DNA of 14,144 nt, from NCBI GenBank assembly GCA_036641735.1, contig JAVWEG010000060.1, positions 1-14,144 of the forward strand. The letters run 5' to 3'. The notes beneath the pieces were generated by a model that was given only the letters and a program-made list of their open reading frames with translations, had not been told where the DNA came from and did not search any database. Below, piece after piece: positions 6,792-14,144 of this stretch. Both the position numbers and the translations under genes were made by a program. How positions within the stretch are numbered: position 1 is the stretch's first letter; the number at the start of each line of letters is the position of its first letter. The stretch comes from JAGPHI01 sp036641735 (GTDB lineage: Bacteria; Bacillota; Clostridia; Oscillospirales; Ruminococcaceae).

Positions 6792-6829
6792 TTGTATTAT
6801 TTATATGTAAGCATTATTATATATATAAT
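6792..6829 (+). promoter_or_regulatory. Probable promoter of the RpiR-type regulator gene
   Basis: TTGTAT (6792-6797), 17 bases, then TATTAT (6815-6820) form one candidate. A perfect TATAAT (6824-6829) lies just downstream but has a weak -35. Either gives a short leader ending in GAGGTGG before the ATG at 6850. The region is AT-rich, so the exact boxes are uncertain. Confidence 0.45.
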
Positions 6830-6849
6830 AAAAGCATTGAGGTGGATAT

Positions 6850-7707
6850 ATGGCACACGATATAATGGATACAATGACATCAAAATATAATAGCTTAACT
6901 AAATCCGGCAAAAAAGTAGCGGATTATATTTTCGCCAATCGTCTTGAAGTACAGTTTATGTCTATTACTGCACTCGCCGATGAGTGTAATGTAGCTGAAG
7001 CTACTGTATTTAGGCTTTGCAGAGCGCTTGGATTTGCAGGATACAATGACCTTAAGCTGGAGCTTGCTAAAGCATCGGGAGCAAGTACGCCAAACGACGA
7101 TTATAGTTTATATGGCAAAATTACCGACGAAGATGATATTTCCGATATGTGCCGCAAGCTATATGCCACAAATGTATCGGCGCTCACGCAAACATTAGAG
7201 CTTGTAGATGAAAATGCCATTAATAAGGCTGTGGATTATCTTGAAGCCGCAAATCACGTATACTGCTTTGGGCAAGGCGGCAGCCTTATCCTTGCGATGG
7301 AGGCTTGGGCAAGGTTTCTTACTACAAGCTCCAAATTTTATTGTATTGAGGACTCGCATTTGCAAGCCGTATCCGCAAGCCTTGCACAGCCGGGTGACGT
7401 GATAATGTTTTTCACATATACGGGTGCCACGCGCGATATGCTTGACGTGCTTGTGCCTGCACGCGCTCGCGGCGCAAAAACAATAATATTTACGCACTTT
7501 AAGCGGTCACCTGTCACAGCACACGCAGATGTAATGCTGCTTTGCGGTTCTAAAGAAGGGCCTTTGCAATCAGGCTCTGTCGCCGCCAAAATGGGAAACC
7601 TATTCCTTATAGATGTACTGTTTAATGAATTTTGCCGCCGCCGTAAAGACGAATACATTGTAAACAAAGAGCTAACCACAAAATCAATCGCCGATAAATT
7701 ACTGTAG
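6850..7707 (+). CDS. RpiR/MurR-family transcriptional regulator (probable NanR)
   Basis: This is a predicted DNA-binding regulator that senses a phosphorylated or free amino sugar. It has 285 residues, typical of the family. An N-terminal RpiR helix-turn-helix (about 5-75) contains ITALADECNVAEATVFRLCR at 39-58. A C-terminal SIS sugar-phosphate domain (about 125-255) shows YCFGQGGS (138-145) and TYTGATRD (189-196). GAGGTGG precedes the ATG. The gene is divergent from the sialic acid operon and shares a 234-base control region with it, the usual arrangement for a local regulator. The natural ligand would be a pathway intermediate such as ManNAc-6-P or GlcNAc-6-P; this is inference. Confidence 0.87.
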   Translation: MAHDIMDTMTSKYNSLTKSGKKVADYIFANRLEVQFMSITALADECNVAEATVFRLCRALGFAGYNDLKLELAKASGASTPNDDYSLYGKITDEDDISDMCRKLYATNVSALTQTLELVDENAINKAVDYLEAANHVYCFGQGGSLILAMEAWARFLTTSSKFYCIEDSHLQAVSASLAQPGDVIMFFTYTGATRDMLDVLVPARARGAKTIIFTHFKRSPVTAHADVMLLCGSKEGPLQSGSVAAKMGNLFLIDVLFNEFCRRRKDEYIVNKELTTKSIADKLL

Positions 7708-7726
7708 CAGAAAGAAGGCCTGTATA

Positions 7727-8866
7727 ATGGAATTAAATAAAAAAAGCGCAAAATTACTTTTTTTGGTGGTGGCAGGTGCAATCGCCTTGTTTTGGGGGCT
7801 AAACAATATCGATTTGGTATGGGGATTTGTTAAACATCTGTTTTCCCTCGCTTCGCCTATATTGATAGGCTTTTGCATTGCATTTGTGCTTAATGTGCCT
7901 TTGCGGTTTTTAGAGCGGCATTTTTTCCCGAATGCAAAAGCCAAATGGGTAAGTAAAATCCGTCGTCCACTATGTATTTTACTTTCGCTTGCACTGATAA
8001 TACTTGTTTTAACACTCGTTATAAACCTTGTAATTCCTGAACTTATCGGCGCTTTTTCTGTATTGGCAAATGCGATACCTAAGTTTTTTGCAGATGTGCA
8101 AAAATGGGCAATAGCGCAAGTAGATTCAAATCCTGCGCTTGAGAGCTGGATAATGTCGCTTAATATTCCGTGGAACAAAGCCGCCGAAACTATTTTTAAT
8201 TTTATTAAAAACGGTGCTACAGGATTTGTCGGAGGCACTATTTCAGTGCTGTCGGGAATATTCAGCGGTGTGGTTAATTTATGTATCGCTTTTATATTTG
8301 CCGCATATATGCTTATAAGCAAAGAAAAATTGTCGGGGCAATTGCATCGCGTATGCAAAGCCTATGCCTCTGAAAAGCTATCGTCACGTTTGTTTGATGT
8401 GGCACATCTTGCAGGCGAAACCTTTGCTCATTTTATTGCGGGACAATGCACAGAGGCCGCGATACTCGGCTCATTATGCTGGCTTGGTATGCTTGTTTTG
8501 CATTTCCCCTATGCTCCTATGATTGGCGCGCTTGTGGGAATATCGGCACTTATCCCTATTGTCGGCGCTTTTGTCGGGCTTATAGTAGGTGCATTTATGA
8601 TAATGATGGTAGATCCTATGCAAGCTATTTGGTTTATTATATTTTTATTAATATTACAACAAATAGAGGGCAACCTAATATATCCGCGTGTAGTGGGTAC
8701 AAGTGTGGGCTTACCTGCTATTTGGGTACTTGCGGCGGTAACTGTAGGAGGCGGACTATTTGGAATTGTGGGTATGCTTTTTGCGGTTCCTATGATGTCA
8801 ATTATTTATGCACTTACACGTCGTAGCGTTAATAAACGTCTTGTAGAAAAAGATAAACTTTTGTAA
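7727..8866 (+). CDS. AI-2E family transporter (UPF0118 membrane protein)
   Basis: This is a polytopic inner-membrane protein of 379 residues with roughly eight membrane segments. The family signature is in the C-terminal half: ALIPIVGAFVGLIVGAF, then QQIEGNLIYPRVVG and a glycine-rich GGGLFGIVGM segment before the last helix. Members include TqsA/YdiK-like exporters and PerM-like proteins, and Na+/H+ exchange has been shown for some relatives, so quorum-signal transport should not be assumed. It starts 19 bases after the regulator gene, with AGAAAGAAGG upstream of the ATG, so the two may be co-transcribed. It has no evident link to sialic acid use. Confidence 0.85.
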   Translation: MELNKKSAKLLFLVVAGAIALFWGLNNIDLVWGFVKHLFSLASPILIGFCIAFVLNVPLRFLERHFFPNAKAKWVSKIRRPLCILLSLALIILVLTLVINLVIPELIGAFSVLANAIPKFFADVQKWAIAQVDSNPALESWIMSLNIPWNKAAETIFNFIKNGATGFVGGTISVLSGIFSGVVNLCIAFIFAAYMLISKEKLSGQLHRVCKAYASEKLSSRLFDVAHLAGETFAHFIAGQCTEAAILGSLCWLGMLVLHFPYAPMIGALVGISALIPIVGAFVGLIVGAFMIMMVDPMQAIWFIIFLLILQQIEGNLIYPRVVGTSVGLPAIWVLAAVTVGGGLFGIVGMLFAVPMMSIIYALTRRSVNKRLVEKDKLL

Positions 8867-8869
8867 CAA

Positions 8870-8897
8870 TTGCTTTTTATTTATAAAGCTGTATAAT
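8870..8897 (+). promoter_or_regulatory. Probable promoter of the trkA pair
   Basis: TTGCTT (8870-8875), 16 bases, then a perfect TATAAT (8892-8897) lie between the membrane-protein gene and the first TrkA-like gene. The leader would be about 35 bases, ending in GAGGTGG. Confidence 0.55.
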
Positions 8898-8940
8898 ATA
8901 CCCATTGCAATCAAATTTAATAAATGAGGTGGACTTTTAA

Positions 8941-9585
8941 GTGAACATATTGGTAGTGGGCTGCGGACGCGTTGGCTGCCGCTTAGTGCAGATTTTAGAA
9001 GAGCTGGGCCACGCTGTGTCGGTAATAGATGAACAGGCACAAAACATTGAAAAGCTTAACGAAATGAGCAACTTACACATTGGCGGAATGACTGTGATAG
9101 GCGTGCCTATAGATGTAGATGTATTGCGCTCTGCAGGTATAGAGGGCTGTGATGCCGTGGCGGCTGTTACCCCTGACGATAATATAAATATTATGGTGGG
9201 GCAAGTAGCGGAAAATATTTTTCACGTGCCACGTATTATTACCCGCGTTACAGATCCGTCTCGCAAAGAAGTGTTCTCACAGCGCTTTGGTATGAGGGCA
9301 ATTTGTTCTACTAATCTTACGGTATATGCTATGCTCGCAGGGCTTTTATCTGATGATGCACCTGCCAGCCATACTATTACAATTGGCTCCTCCACTGCCA
9401 ATTTTATGACGTTTCCTATTGATAAATCTTATGTAGGGCGCACAATATCTTCTTTAAAGCCACCGCACGAAGGGCTTGTATTATATGGTATTTTACGTGC
9501 CAATAATACTATGGAGCTTGCAGGCACACAAGATTTGCTTATCCGCTCCGACGATGAAGTAATATACAGCGAAATTGCTGATTGA
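8941..9585 (+). CDS. TrkA/KtrA-type potassium uptake regulator, first of two
   Basis: This is a cytoplasmic nucleotide-binding gating subunit of a Trk/Ktr potassium channel. It has 214 residues with one RCK_N Rossmann domain (GCGRVG at 7-12, acidic Asp30 at the end of beta-2) and one RCK_C domain (about 135-214), the size of KtrA. The start is GTG, with GAGGTGG 8 bases upstream; no ATG fits. The segment that usually reads GD(G/A)xxxxxL is altered here to GVPIDVDVL (54-62). A second gene of the same type follows after 16 bases. The membrane channel subunit (TrkH/KtrB) is not in the window. Confidence 0.86.
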   Translation: MNILVVGCGRVGCRLVQILEELGHAVSVIDEQAQNIEKLNEMSNLHIGGMTVIGVPIDVDVLRSAGIEGCDAVAAVTPDDNINIMVGQVAENIFHVPRIITRVTDPSRKEVFSQRFGMRAICSTNLTVYAMLAGLLSDDAPASHTITIGSSTANFMTFPIDKSYVGRTISSLKPPHEGLVLYGILRANNTMELAGTQDLLIRSDDEVIYSEIAD

Positions 9586-9601
9586 TAATAAGGGGTAAAT
9601 A

Positions 9602-10270
9602 ATGAGAGTATGTATAGTGGGCGGCGGCAAGCTTGGATATTATCTTGCCAAAACTTTAATGGAACACGGCCATTCTCCTACAGTGATAGAGCAAGACCTT
9701 GTTGCTTGTGAGCATATTGCAAACAGCCTTGATATACCTGTAATTCACGGTGACGGCACAATGATGGCAGTACTGGAAAGCGCTTCTCCTACAGGCTGCA
9801 CGGCTTTTGTGGCTGTAACAGGACGTGATGAGGATAATCTTATTGCTTGCCAGCTTGCCAAAACAGTGTTTAAAGTAAAAAAGACCGTGGCACGCGTAAA
9901 CAATCCAAAAAACTCCTCTGTGCTAAAACAGCTTGGTGTAGATATAGCTGTATCCAGTACAGATAATATTGCGCGCCTTATAGAGCGCGAGGTGGAAACG
10001 GCTACCATTCAGCAGCTTTTAAGTCTTGGCGGCGGCACTGTATCACTTACCGAGATACTTATTCCTCCGTCTTTCAGGTACAACGGGCAAACGCTTACGA
10101 AGCTTGATATCCCGGATGATTGTGTAATTATATCGGTAACGCGTGACGGCGAATTTATTATTCCGCGCGGTAATACCGAGATACGCAGCGGCGATAAAGT
10201 AGTGGTGCTTACTAAAGATACCGCCTTTCACACACTTACTACCGACTGGCGCATCACTAACAATAAGTAA
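9602..10270 (+). CDS. trkA: TrkA/KtrA-type potassium uptake regulator, second of two
   Basis: This is the second single-unit regulator, with 222 residues. The Rossmann domain shows GGGKLG (7-12), Glu30 and the intact HGDGTMMAVL (49-58), followed by VTGRDEDN (72-79). An RCK_C domain covers about 135-220 (TEILIPPSF, then SGDKVVVLT near the end). AAGGGG precedes the ATG. Together with the gene before it, it matches in order and total length the two halves of the long TrkA of enterobacteria, so a heteromeric gating ring is possible. The family is clear; whether it binds NAD(H) or ATP cannot be told from this reading. Confidence 0.87.
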   Translation: MRVCIVGGGKLGYYLAKTLMEHGHSPTVIEQDLVACEHIANSLDIPVIHGDGTMMAVLESASPTGCTAFVAVTGRDEDNLIACQLAKTVFKVKKTVARVNNPKNSSVLKQLGVDIAVSSTDNIARLIEREVETATIQQLLSLGGGTVSLTEILIPPSFRYNGQTLTKLDIPDDCVIISVTRDGEFIIPRGNTEIRSGDKVVVLTKDTAFHTLTTDWRITNNK

Positions 10271-10309
10271 TATCCGGTTGCGATTATACAGTGCGTAATA
10301 GGAGAATTT

Positions 10310-10717
10310 ATGCTTTTTACTGTGCAAAAAAAAGGTGCAGCGCTGGTGGCGTGCCAATTTGCGGCTTTAGGTCTGCTTATTGCCGCCATTTTGGCGCTGC
10401 GCTTTTTTGCTATTGCGGCAACAGTGCTTTGCTTATGGCTAGTGATAAGCTTGCTTTTATACGTGCGGCTTTTACATTGTAAAATATACACGCAAAACCA
10501 TACACTGCATATAGAAAAAGGATTATATTTCACTGTGCATATAGAAATTCCTATATGCTTTATTACAAGCGGCAATATTATTGAAACACCACTTTGCCGC
10601 GTATTTAAGGTATGCTATTATGTAATACATTCTTCGGGAAAAGCTACTCTTGTCTTGGGACTTAATAAAGCAGATGCCCTGCAATTACTTACGCTTATGT
10701 GCAAGGGTAATAGCTGA
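10310..10717 (+). CDS. Small membrane protein with bacterial PH domain (YdbS-like)
   Basis: The protein has 135 residues: two adjacent membrane segments (about 14-32 and 34-51), then one domain beginning IYTQNHTLHIEKGLYF, the usual opening of a bPH2 (DUF304) domain. TAGGAG lies 5 bases before the ATG. Its stop overlaps the start of the next gene (TGATG), so the two are translationally coupled, as in the ydbS-ydbT pair of Bacillus. That pair has been linked to resistance against certain antimicrobial peptides; carrying this function over is inference. The sequence is diverged and cysteine-rich for the family. It follows the TrkA pair by 39 bases. Confidence 0.65.
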   Translation: MLFTVQKKGAALVACQFAALGLLIAAILALRFFAIAATVLCLWLVISLLLYVRLLHCKIYTQNHTLHIEKGLYFTVHIEIPICFITSGNIIETPLCRVFKVCYYVIHSSGKATLVLGLNKADALQLLTLMCKGNS

Positions 10718-12096
10718 TGGCAGAGTATAAAAGGTTTCATTTTTTATATTCCATTAAGTATATTAAGTATGCACTTATACTATGTGTAGTTCCAATGCTG
10801 CGCGCACTTATCGCCTTCGATTTAGATAGCTTGTTTCTTGCTCTACGGCAAGATGCAGTAATCTTGGCGCTAATGCTTTTGCTTGCCGCTTTATTTTGGT
10901 ATTACGCAGGATATAAAGCGGGTGACGAATGTCTTTATGCGCGCAGCGGATTATTATGCCCCGTGACAACGGCAATACCGTATAATAGCATAGCCGTGCT
11001 TGAAATAACACGTCCGCTTTTGCTTCGTTTATGTGCTGCAAGCAAGCTCAAAATATATTTTAAAAATAATTTTGCAATGCGCTCGTGCAGCTTTTATTTG
11101 CCGCGCAAAACAGCCGCCGCCCTTGCAGACCGTATGCTACCTGTGAAAACCAATCACGCAATATTCGCGCCTGCCGGAGCAAACCGTCTTGTTTTTACAA
11201 TGCTTAGTGCCAATATAGCAACAAGCACTTTTTTTATTTTTACATTTATACACCGCCTAGATGAAGTACTCGGGCATAGCTCCGCCGATATTGCAATATC
11301 TCGTATTGAACATTTAAGTAAATTGATAGCGCCATTTTTACCGGCAGGTCTTGCTTTTATTATGTCGATATTGTTTTTACTTTTTGCGTTCGGGCTGTTT
11401 TTATCGTTTTTGCATACCGCAGGATTTAGCGTGTGCCGCAATAACGGTATATTAATATGCCGTGGTGGGCTTATCACGCATACAGAGCGGCGCTTTCGCT
11501 GTAGCTCTATAAGCGCTTGCGATGTGCGCGTTACTTTTATTGCGCGCTTACTGCGCCGTTATCCTATATTTATTTATTGCGGTAGCTATACGGGTAATGA
11601 TGCTCCTGCCTTTGCTTTTTCAAGGCGCGACACAGCGCAGCTTAGCACACTTTTACCCGAGCTTGTGTGGCAATGTCCGCCGTATAAAGCTCCTCGCGCT
11701 CGCAGTATTATGCAATATATATGGCTTGCATTATCCTCTTTATTGCTTTTTTCAGCTCTTTTCATTGTAGCTTGCCTGCAAATGCCCTCTGTTCGCATAA
11801 TCATTGCACTACCTATTATATTGTCTTGTGCGGCTTTACTCGTTTCAATAGAAGGCTATGGACGTGAGGGGCTTACTATAATGCCTAATCGCACTATAGC
11901 CGTATGCTATACTTCGTTTTTTACAAGGCACGATTTATGTATTCTTACACAAGATGTATCGCTTCTTCTTTGGCAACATCCTGTATCCGCAAGTGAGGGA
12001 CGATGCGATATTTACCTGTATTTGCCTTGCCATAAAAAAGTACGCATACGCGGTGTACAGGCATATTATGCCAAAAATTTAACGCTGTTTAGCTGA
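10717..12096 (+). CDS. Membrane protein with three bacterial PH domains (YdbT-like)
   Basis: This is a 459-residue membrane protein with three repeats of paired helices plus a bPH2-like domain. Helices are at about 15-33 and 46-65, 157-179 and 205-233, and 332-353 and 359-378. The domains open with CLYARSGLL (72-80), GILICRGGL (244-252) and GLTIMPNR (385-392). The first two continue into the basic-plus-hydrophobic segment typical of DUF304 proteins (ITRPLLLRL; ARLLRRYPIFIY). It overlaps the previous gene by one base. B. subtilis YdbT is of similar length and layout. The exact biochemical role is unknown; the family is associated with the cell envelope. Confidence 0.65.
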   Translation: MAEYKRFHFLYSIKYIKYALILCVVPMLRALIAFDLDSLFLALRQDAVILALMLLLAALFWYYAGYKAGDECLYARSGLLCPVTTAIPYNSIAVLEITRPLLLRLCAASKLKIYFKNNFAMRSCSFYLPRKTAAALADRMLPVKTNHAIFAPAGANRLVFTMLSANIATSTFFIFTFIHRLDEVLGHSSADIAISRIEHLSKLIAPFLPAGLAFIMSILFLLFAFGLFLSFLHTAGFSVCRNNGILICRGGLITHTERRFRCSSISACDVRVTFIARLLRRYPIFIYCGSYTGNDAPAFAFSRRDTAQLSTLLPELVWQCPPYKAPRARSIMQYIWLALSSLLLFSALFIVACLQMPSVRIIIALPIILSCAALLVSIEGYGREGLTIMPNRTIAVCYTSFFTRHDLCILTQDVSLLLWQHPVSASEGRCDIYLYLPCHKKVRIRGVQAYYAKNLTLFS

Positions 12097-12139
12097 TATA
12101 ACAGTCGTTATATATCAAAATAAACAAGAAAGTAGTATT

Positions 12140-12781
12140 ATGAAAGCTTTTATTTTCGACCTTGACGGCACTTTACTCAATACCCTTGATGACCTTGCAA
12201 ACGCTTCTAATTATATGCTGCAAAATTTATCTTTTCCTATACACGATATTAATTCGTATAAATATCGCGTAGGCAATGGTATTCCGAAGCTGATATCGCG
12301 CTCTTTACCGCAAACAGCGCAAACCGACGAGACGTTAAATAAAGCAGCCGCACTTTTTAACGCTTATTATTCCGCTCATAAAACCGACTGCACCGTTAGC
12401 TATAATGGCATTGACGAGCTTTTACGCAGCTTAAAGCAAAAGGGTGCAAAGCTTGCTGTAGCCACTAATAAAGAGCAAGGCTTTGCACGAGAGCTTGTAA
12501 ATATGTATTTCCCCGATACCTTTGATTACGTTTCGGGTATGACTGTAAATTCGTCTCCAAAGCCTGCTCCCGATATAGTTTTGCACATTTTAGACAAGCT
12601 ATGTTTAAAACCCAAAGACACAATATATCTTGGAGACAGTGGTGTGGATATGCTTACCGCTAATAATGCAGGGCTTTATGCCTGCGGTGTTTTGTGGGGG
12701 TTTCGGCAAGCGGACGAGCTTTTGGAAAATGGCGCGAAAATGCTGATACATACACCTTCTGATATTTTGCAATTGTTGTAA
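12140..12781 (+). CDS. HAD-family phosphatase, phosphoglycolate phosphatase-like
   Basis: This is a cytoplasmic hydrolase of 213 residues, the normal size for the Gph/PGP subgroup. All four HAD motifs are visible: DLDGT (7-11; nucleophile Asp7, acid Asp9), VATN (107-110; Thr109), Lys141 in SPKPAPD, and GDSGVD (165-170). A helical cap of type C1 lies at about 15-85. The ribosome binding site is weak (AAGAAAG). It sits 43 bases after the PH-domain gene, with no clear promoter. Substrates of this subgroup include 2-phosphoglycolate, pyrophosphate and various sugar phosphates and cannot be told apart here. No functional link to its neighbours is apparent. Confidence 0.88.
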   Translation: MKAFIFDLDGTLLNTLDDLANASNYMLQNLSFPIHDINSYKYRVGNGIPKLISRSLPQTAQTDETLNKAAALFNAYYSAHKTDCTVSYNGIDELLRSLKQKGAKLAVATNKEQGFARELVNMYFPDTFDYVSGMTVNSSPKPAPDIVLHILDKLCLKPKDTIYLGDSGVDMLTANNAGLYACGVLWGFRQADELLENGAKMLIHTPSDILQLL

Positions 12782-12841
12782 TAATTTTGTTACTTTTACC
12801 GTCTAATTAACAAAAGCTTTGTTTTATGAAAGAGGAATTTT

Positions 12842-13888
12842 ATGAATAAAAAGAAGAAAAAATTATCCGTTTCGCAATTAATTATAATAATAATACTGTC
12901 TGTATTTTTGCTTATTGCTTTAATATTAGGCGGAATTTACCTGTATTATGACGGTTTACTGCAAGAAAACGAAGCAGGTACTTTGCCTGAGCAAGTAAAG
13001 CCAAATGCAGAGATAAACACTCCCGATAATATTTCTTTTCTTGTAGGAGGTATAGACTACGACAAAGACGAAGGGCGCGATTACGCAAACAAGCTTGGTA
13101 TGACAGACGTTATTTTATATTGCAGCTACAATCTAAAAGATAATAAGCTCAATATTTTGCAAATACCACGCGACACCTATATCGGCGAGCTTACCGAAAC
13201 GGGCAAAATTAATCTTGTATATGCCACGGGCGAAGATAAAGTAAATCACATTGCTAACCTTGCTAATGTGCTTAATAAGGATTTTGCGCTTGATATTGAA
13301 AACTACGCAGTGTTTGACCTAGATGCTTTTACCGAGATAATAGATGCCCTCGGAGGCATTAATATGTATGTGCCGTGGGAAGTACACGATGAGTATGGTA
13401 ACTCCATTCCAATGGGTACACATAGGCTTACAGGTACAAGCGCTGTGTTTGTGATACGGCAGCGTGATATGTACGCGCAAAAGGATATTAAGCGACTGGA
13501 AATGCAGCAGTATTTTTATAAAGCAGTGGTAAATGCGATACGCACCGATTTTTCTTTAGCGGACGTTCCCAATATGGCAGGGCGCGTAATTAATTATTGT
13601 TCCACAGACTTTAATCTTATTCAGCTTGGCTCTTTGTTCCCTAAGATGATGGCATTAAAGGATGAAGATATATTTATAGCGCGCTGCCCCGGCGGCTCTG
13701 TTATGATAAACGGAGAAGCTGTATATGCCATAAATGCCGAAAATTTAGCTACTTTGCTAAACGAGCATTTCCGCTTAAACGGTGAAACTGTACCTGCATC
13801 GCAATTAGGTATTCCAACGGGCTTTGATTATAAGCTTGGCGAAATAAACGATAAAGGCCATAATTTAGGTACAATGGAAACAAAATAA
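12842..13888 (+). CDS. LytR-CpsA-Psr (LCP) family wall-polymer ligase
   Basis: It attaches lipid-linked anionic polymers such as teichoic acids or capsule to peptidoglycan outside the cell. The 348-residue protein is membrane-anchored: a very basic N terminus (NKKKKK), one transmembrane helix (about 11-35), then the extracellular LCP domain (about 64-240). Conserved positions seen are DVILY (89-93), IPRDTYI (108-114), KIN (122-124), LGGINMYVP (170-178) and VIRQRDM (204-210) followed by DIKRLEMQQ (215-223), giving the metal- and pyrophosphate-binding Asp/Arg set. A GAAAGAGGA site precedes the ATG. No polymer-synthesis genes are nearby, so the polymer it handles is unknown. Confidence 0.88.
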   Translation: MNKKKKKLSVSQLIIIIILSVFLLIALILGGIYLYYDGLLQENEAGTLPEQVKPNAEINTPDNISFLVGGIDYDKDEGRDYANKLGMTDVILYCSYNLKDNKLNILQIPRDTYIGELTETGKINLVYATGEDKVNHIANLANVLNKDFALDIENYAVFDLDAFTEIIDALGGINMYVPWEVHDEYGNSIPMGTHRLTGTSAVFVIRQRDMYAQKDIKRLEMQQYFYKAVVNAIRTDFSLADVPNMAGRVINYCSTDFNLIQLGSLFPKMMALKDEDIFIARCPGGSVMINGEAVYAINAENLATLLNEHFRLNGETVPASQLGIPTGFDYKLGEINDKGHNLGTMETK

Positions 13889-13922
13889 ACAAGATTTGCA
13901 AAAAACAATTATTAATCCCTTT

Positions 13923-13948
13923 GTAGGGCAAGGGCTCTGCTCTTGCCG
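13923..13948 (+). repeat. REP-like repeat, copy 1
   Basis: This 26-base interrupted palindrome starts GTAGGGCAAGGGCTCT and ends GCTCTTGCCG; GGCAAG pairs with CTTGCC. It faces a reverse copy 79 bases away. A similar ACAATT...AATCCCT sequence lies before copy 1 (13906-13920) and again at about 14088-14101. Confidence 0.8.
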
Positions 13949-14027
13949 TTCTAACAAAATTATGAAATGAATATGATTTATGATATTTGGTATTTCATCT
14001 TGAACTATTCGTCCGATATGGGATAAT

Positions 14028-14053
14028 CGGTAAGAGCAAAGCCCTTGCCCTAC
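14028..14053 (-). repeat. REP-like repeat, copy 2 (inverted)
   Basis: This is the reverse complement of copy 1 with 2 mismatches in 26 bases. The spacer between the copies also contains ATGAAAT/ATTTCAT (13962-13968/13992-13998), so the pair can form a nested stem-loop of the kind seen in paired REP elements. Confidence 0.8.
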
Positions 14054-14128
14054 GTTAATATCATCTAAAATTTGCACTATTTGATGAACAATTAAATCCC
14101 TGTAATCGTATTTGTTTGCGTTTCGGTT

Positions 14129-14144
14129 GTAGGGCAAGGGCTCT
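14129..14144 (+). repeat. REP-like repeat, copy 3 (cut by the window end)
   Basis: The last 16 bases, GTAGGGCAAGGGCTCT, are identical to the first 16 of copy 1 and have the same orientation. The rest lies outside the window. Confidence 0.75.

Larger units (their letters stand above)
13919..14137 (-). pseudogene. Shrunken remnant of a REP-associated Y1 (HUH) transposase
   Basis: One minus-strand frame stays open across the repeats and reads like a compressed RAYT/IS200-like transposase. It has an N terminus resembling PYNRNANKYDYRD, a segment INVGQGLCSYRLSHIGRIVQDE, then NHIHFIILL, whose HIH (codons 13973-13975 and 13967-13969) matches the metal-binding HUH motif, and QEQSPCPT. REP sequence forms both the VGQGLCSY and EQSPCPT segments. 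RAYTs usually have roughly 150-250 residues. Here the stretch before the HUH motif looks deleted, and the C-terminal part with the catalytic tyrosine is absent: the frame runs into the end of the LCP gene. No credible start or ribosome binding site was found (only TTG at 14137). Recognition is from memory of the family, without alignment. Confidence 0.5.

Noticed and set aside
7727..8866. Quorum-sensing role for the AI-2E family protein
   Set aside because: The family name is misleading. No luxS or lsr gene is nearby, and relatives have other transport roles.
12096..12113. ATATAAC/GTTATAT inverted repeat after the YdbT-like gene
   Set aside because: It is a weak, AT-only stem without a T-run, too likely by chance to be called a terminator or operator.
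12794..12825. AACAAA/TTTGTT small hairpin before the LCP gene
   Set aside because: It has a 6-bp AT-rich stem and only a short T stretch; it is not enough for a terminator or promoter call.

Overview
The window looks like chromosome of an anaerobic, gut-type Firmicute of the class Clostridia. The grounds are moderate-to-low GC, strong AGGAGG-type ribosome binding sites, TTGNNN/TATAAT-like promoters, a MalE/F/G-type sugar importer without its own ATPase, a LytR-CpsA-Psr protein and a YdbS/YdbT-type pair. The species cannot be named from sequence reading alone.

The left half (about 220-6615, minus strand) is one catabolic operon for sialic acid. In transcription order it holds a lipoprotein sugar-binding protein, two ABC permeases, N-acetylneuraminate lyase (nanA), a ROK-family sugar kinase and an N-acylglucosamine 2-epimerase, then a terminator-like hairpin at 221-257. 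Inferred flow: imported sialic acid is split to ManNAc plus pyruvate, ManNAc is epimerised to GlcNAc while unphosphorylated, and the ROK kinase then makes the 6-phosphate. No transporter ATPase, sialidase, NanE-type 6-phosphate epimerase, NagA or NagB is present. A divergent RpiR-type regulator (6850-7707) shares a 234-base control region with the operon; that region holds a well-formed promoter and two small palindromes.

The right half (6850-13888, plus strand) is mostly housekeeping: the regulator, an AI-2E-family membrane protein, two single-unit TrkA/KtrA potassium-channel regulators, a YdbS/YdbT-like pair of membrane PH-domain proteins, a HAD phosphatase and a LytR-CpsA-Psr wall-polymer ligase. 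Spacing is tight throughout.

Both edges carry unusual repeats. At 1-190, two modules share conserved ends but hold different palindromic cores, one of which can fold as a closing stem with three hairpins. At 13919-14144 there are three copies of a GTAGGGCAAGGGCTCT-type REP sequence, two facing each other. The minus strand through them reads as a shrunken remnant of a REP-associated Y1 (HUH) transposase in which the REP sequence is part of the reading frame. These two edges are the least ordinary parts of the window. No stretch over 300 bases lacks a gene.
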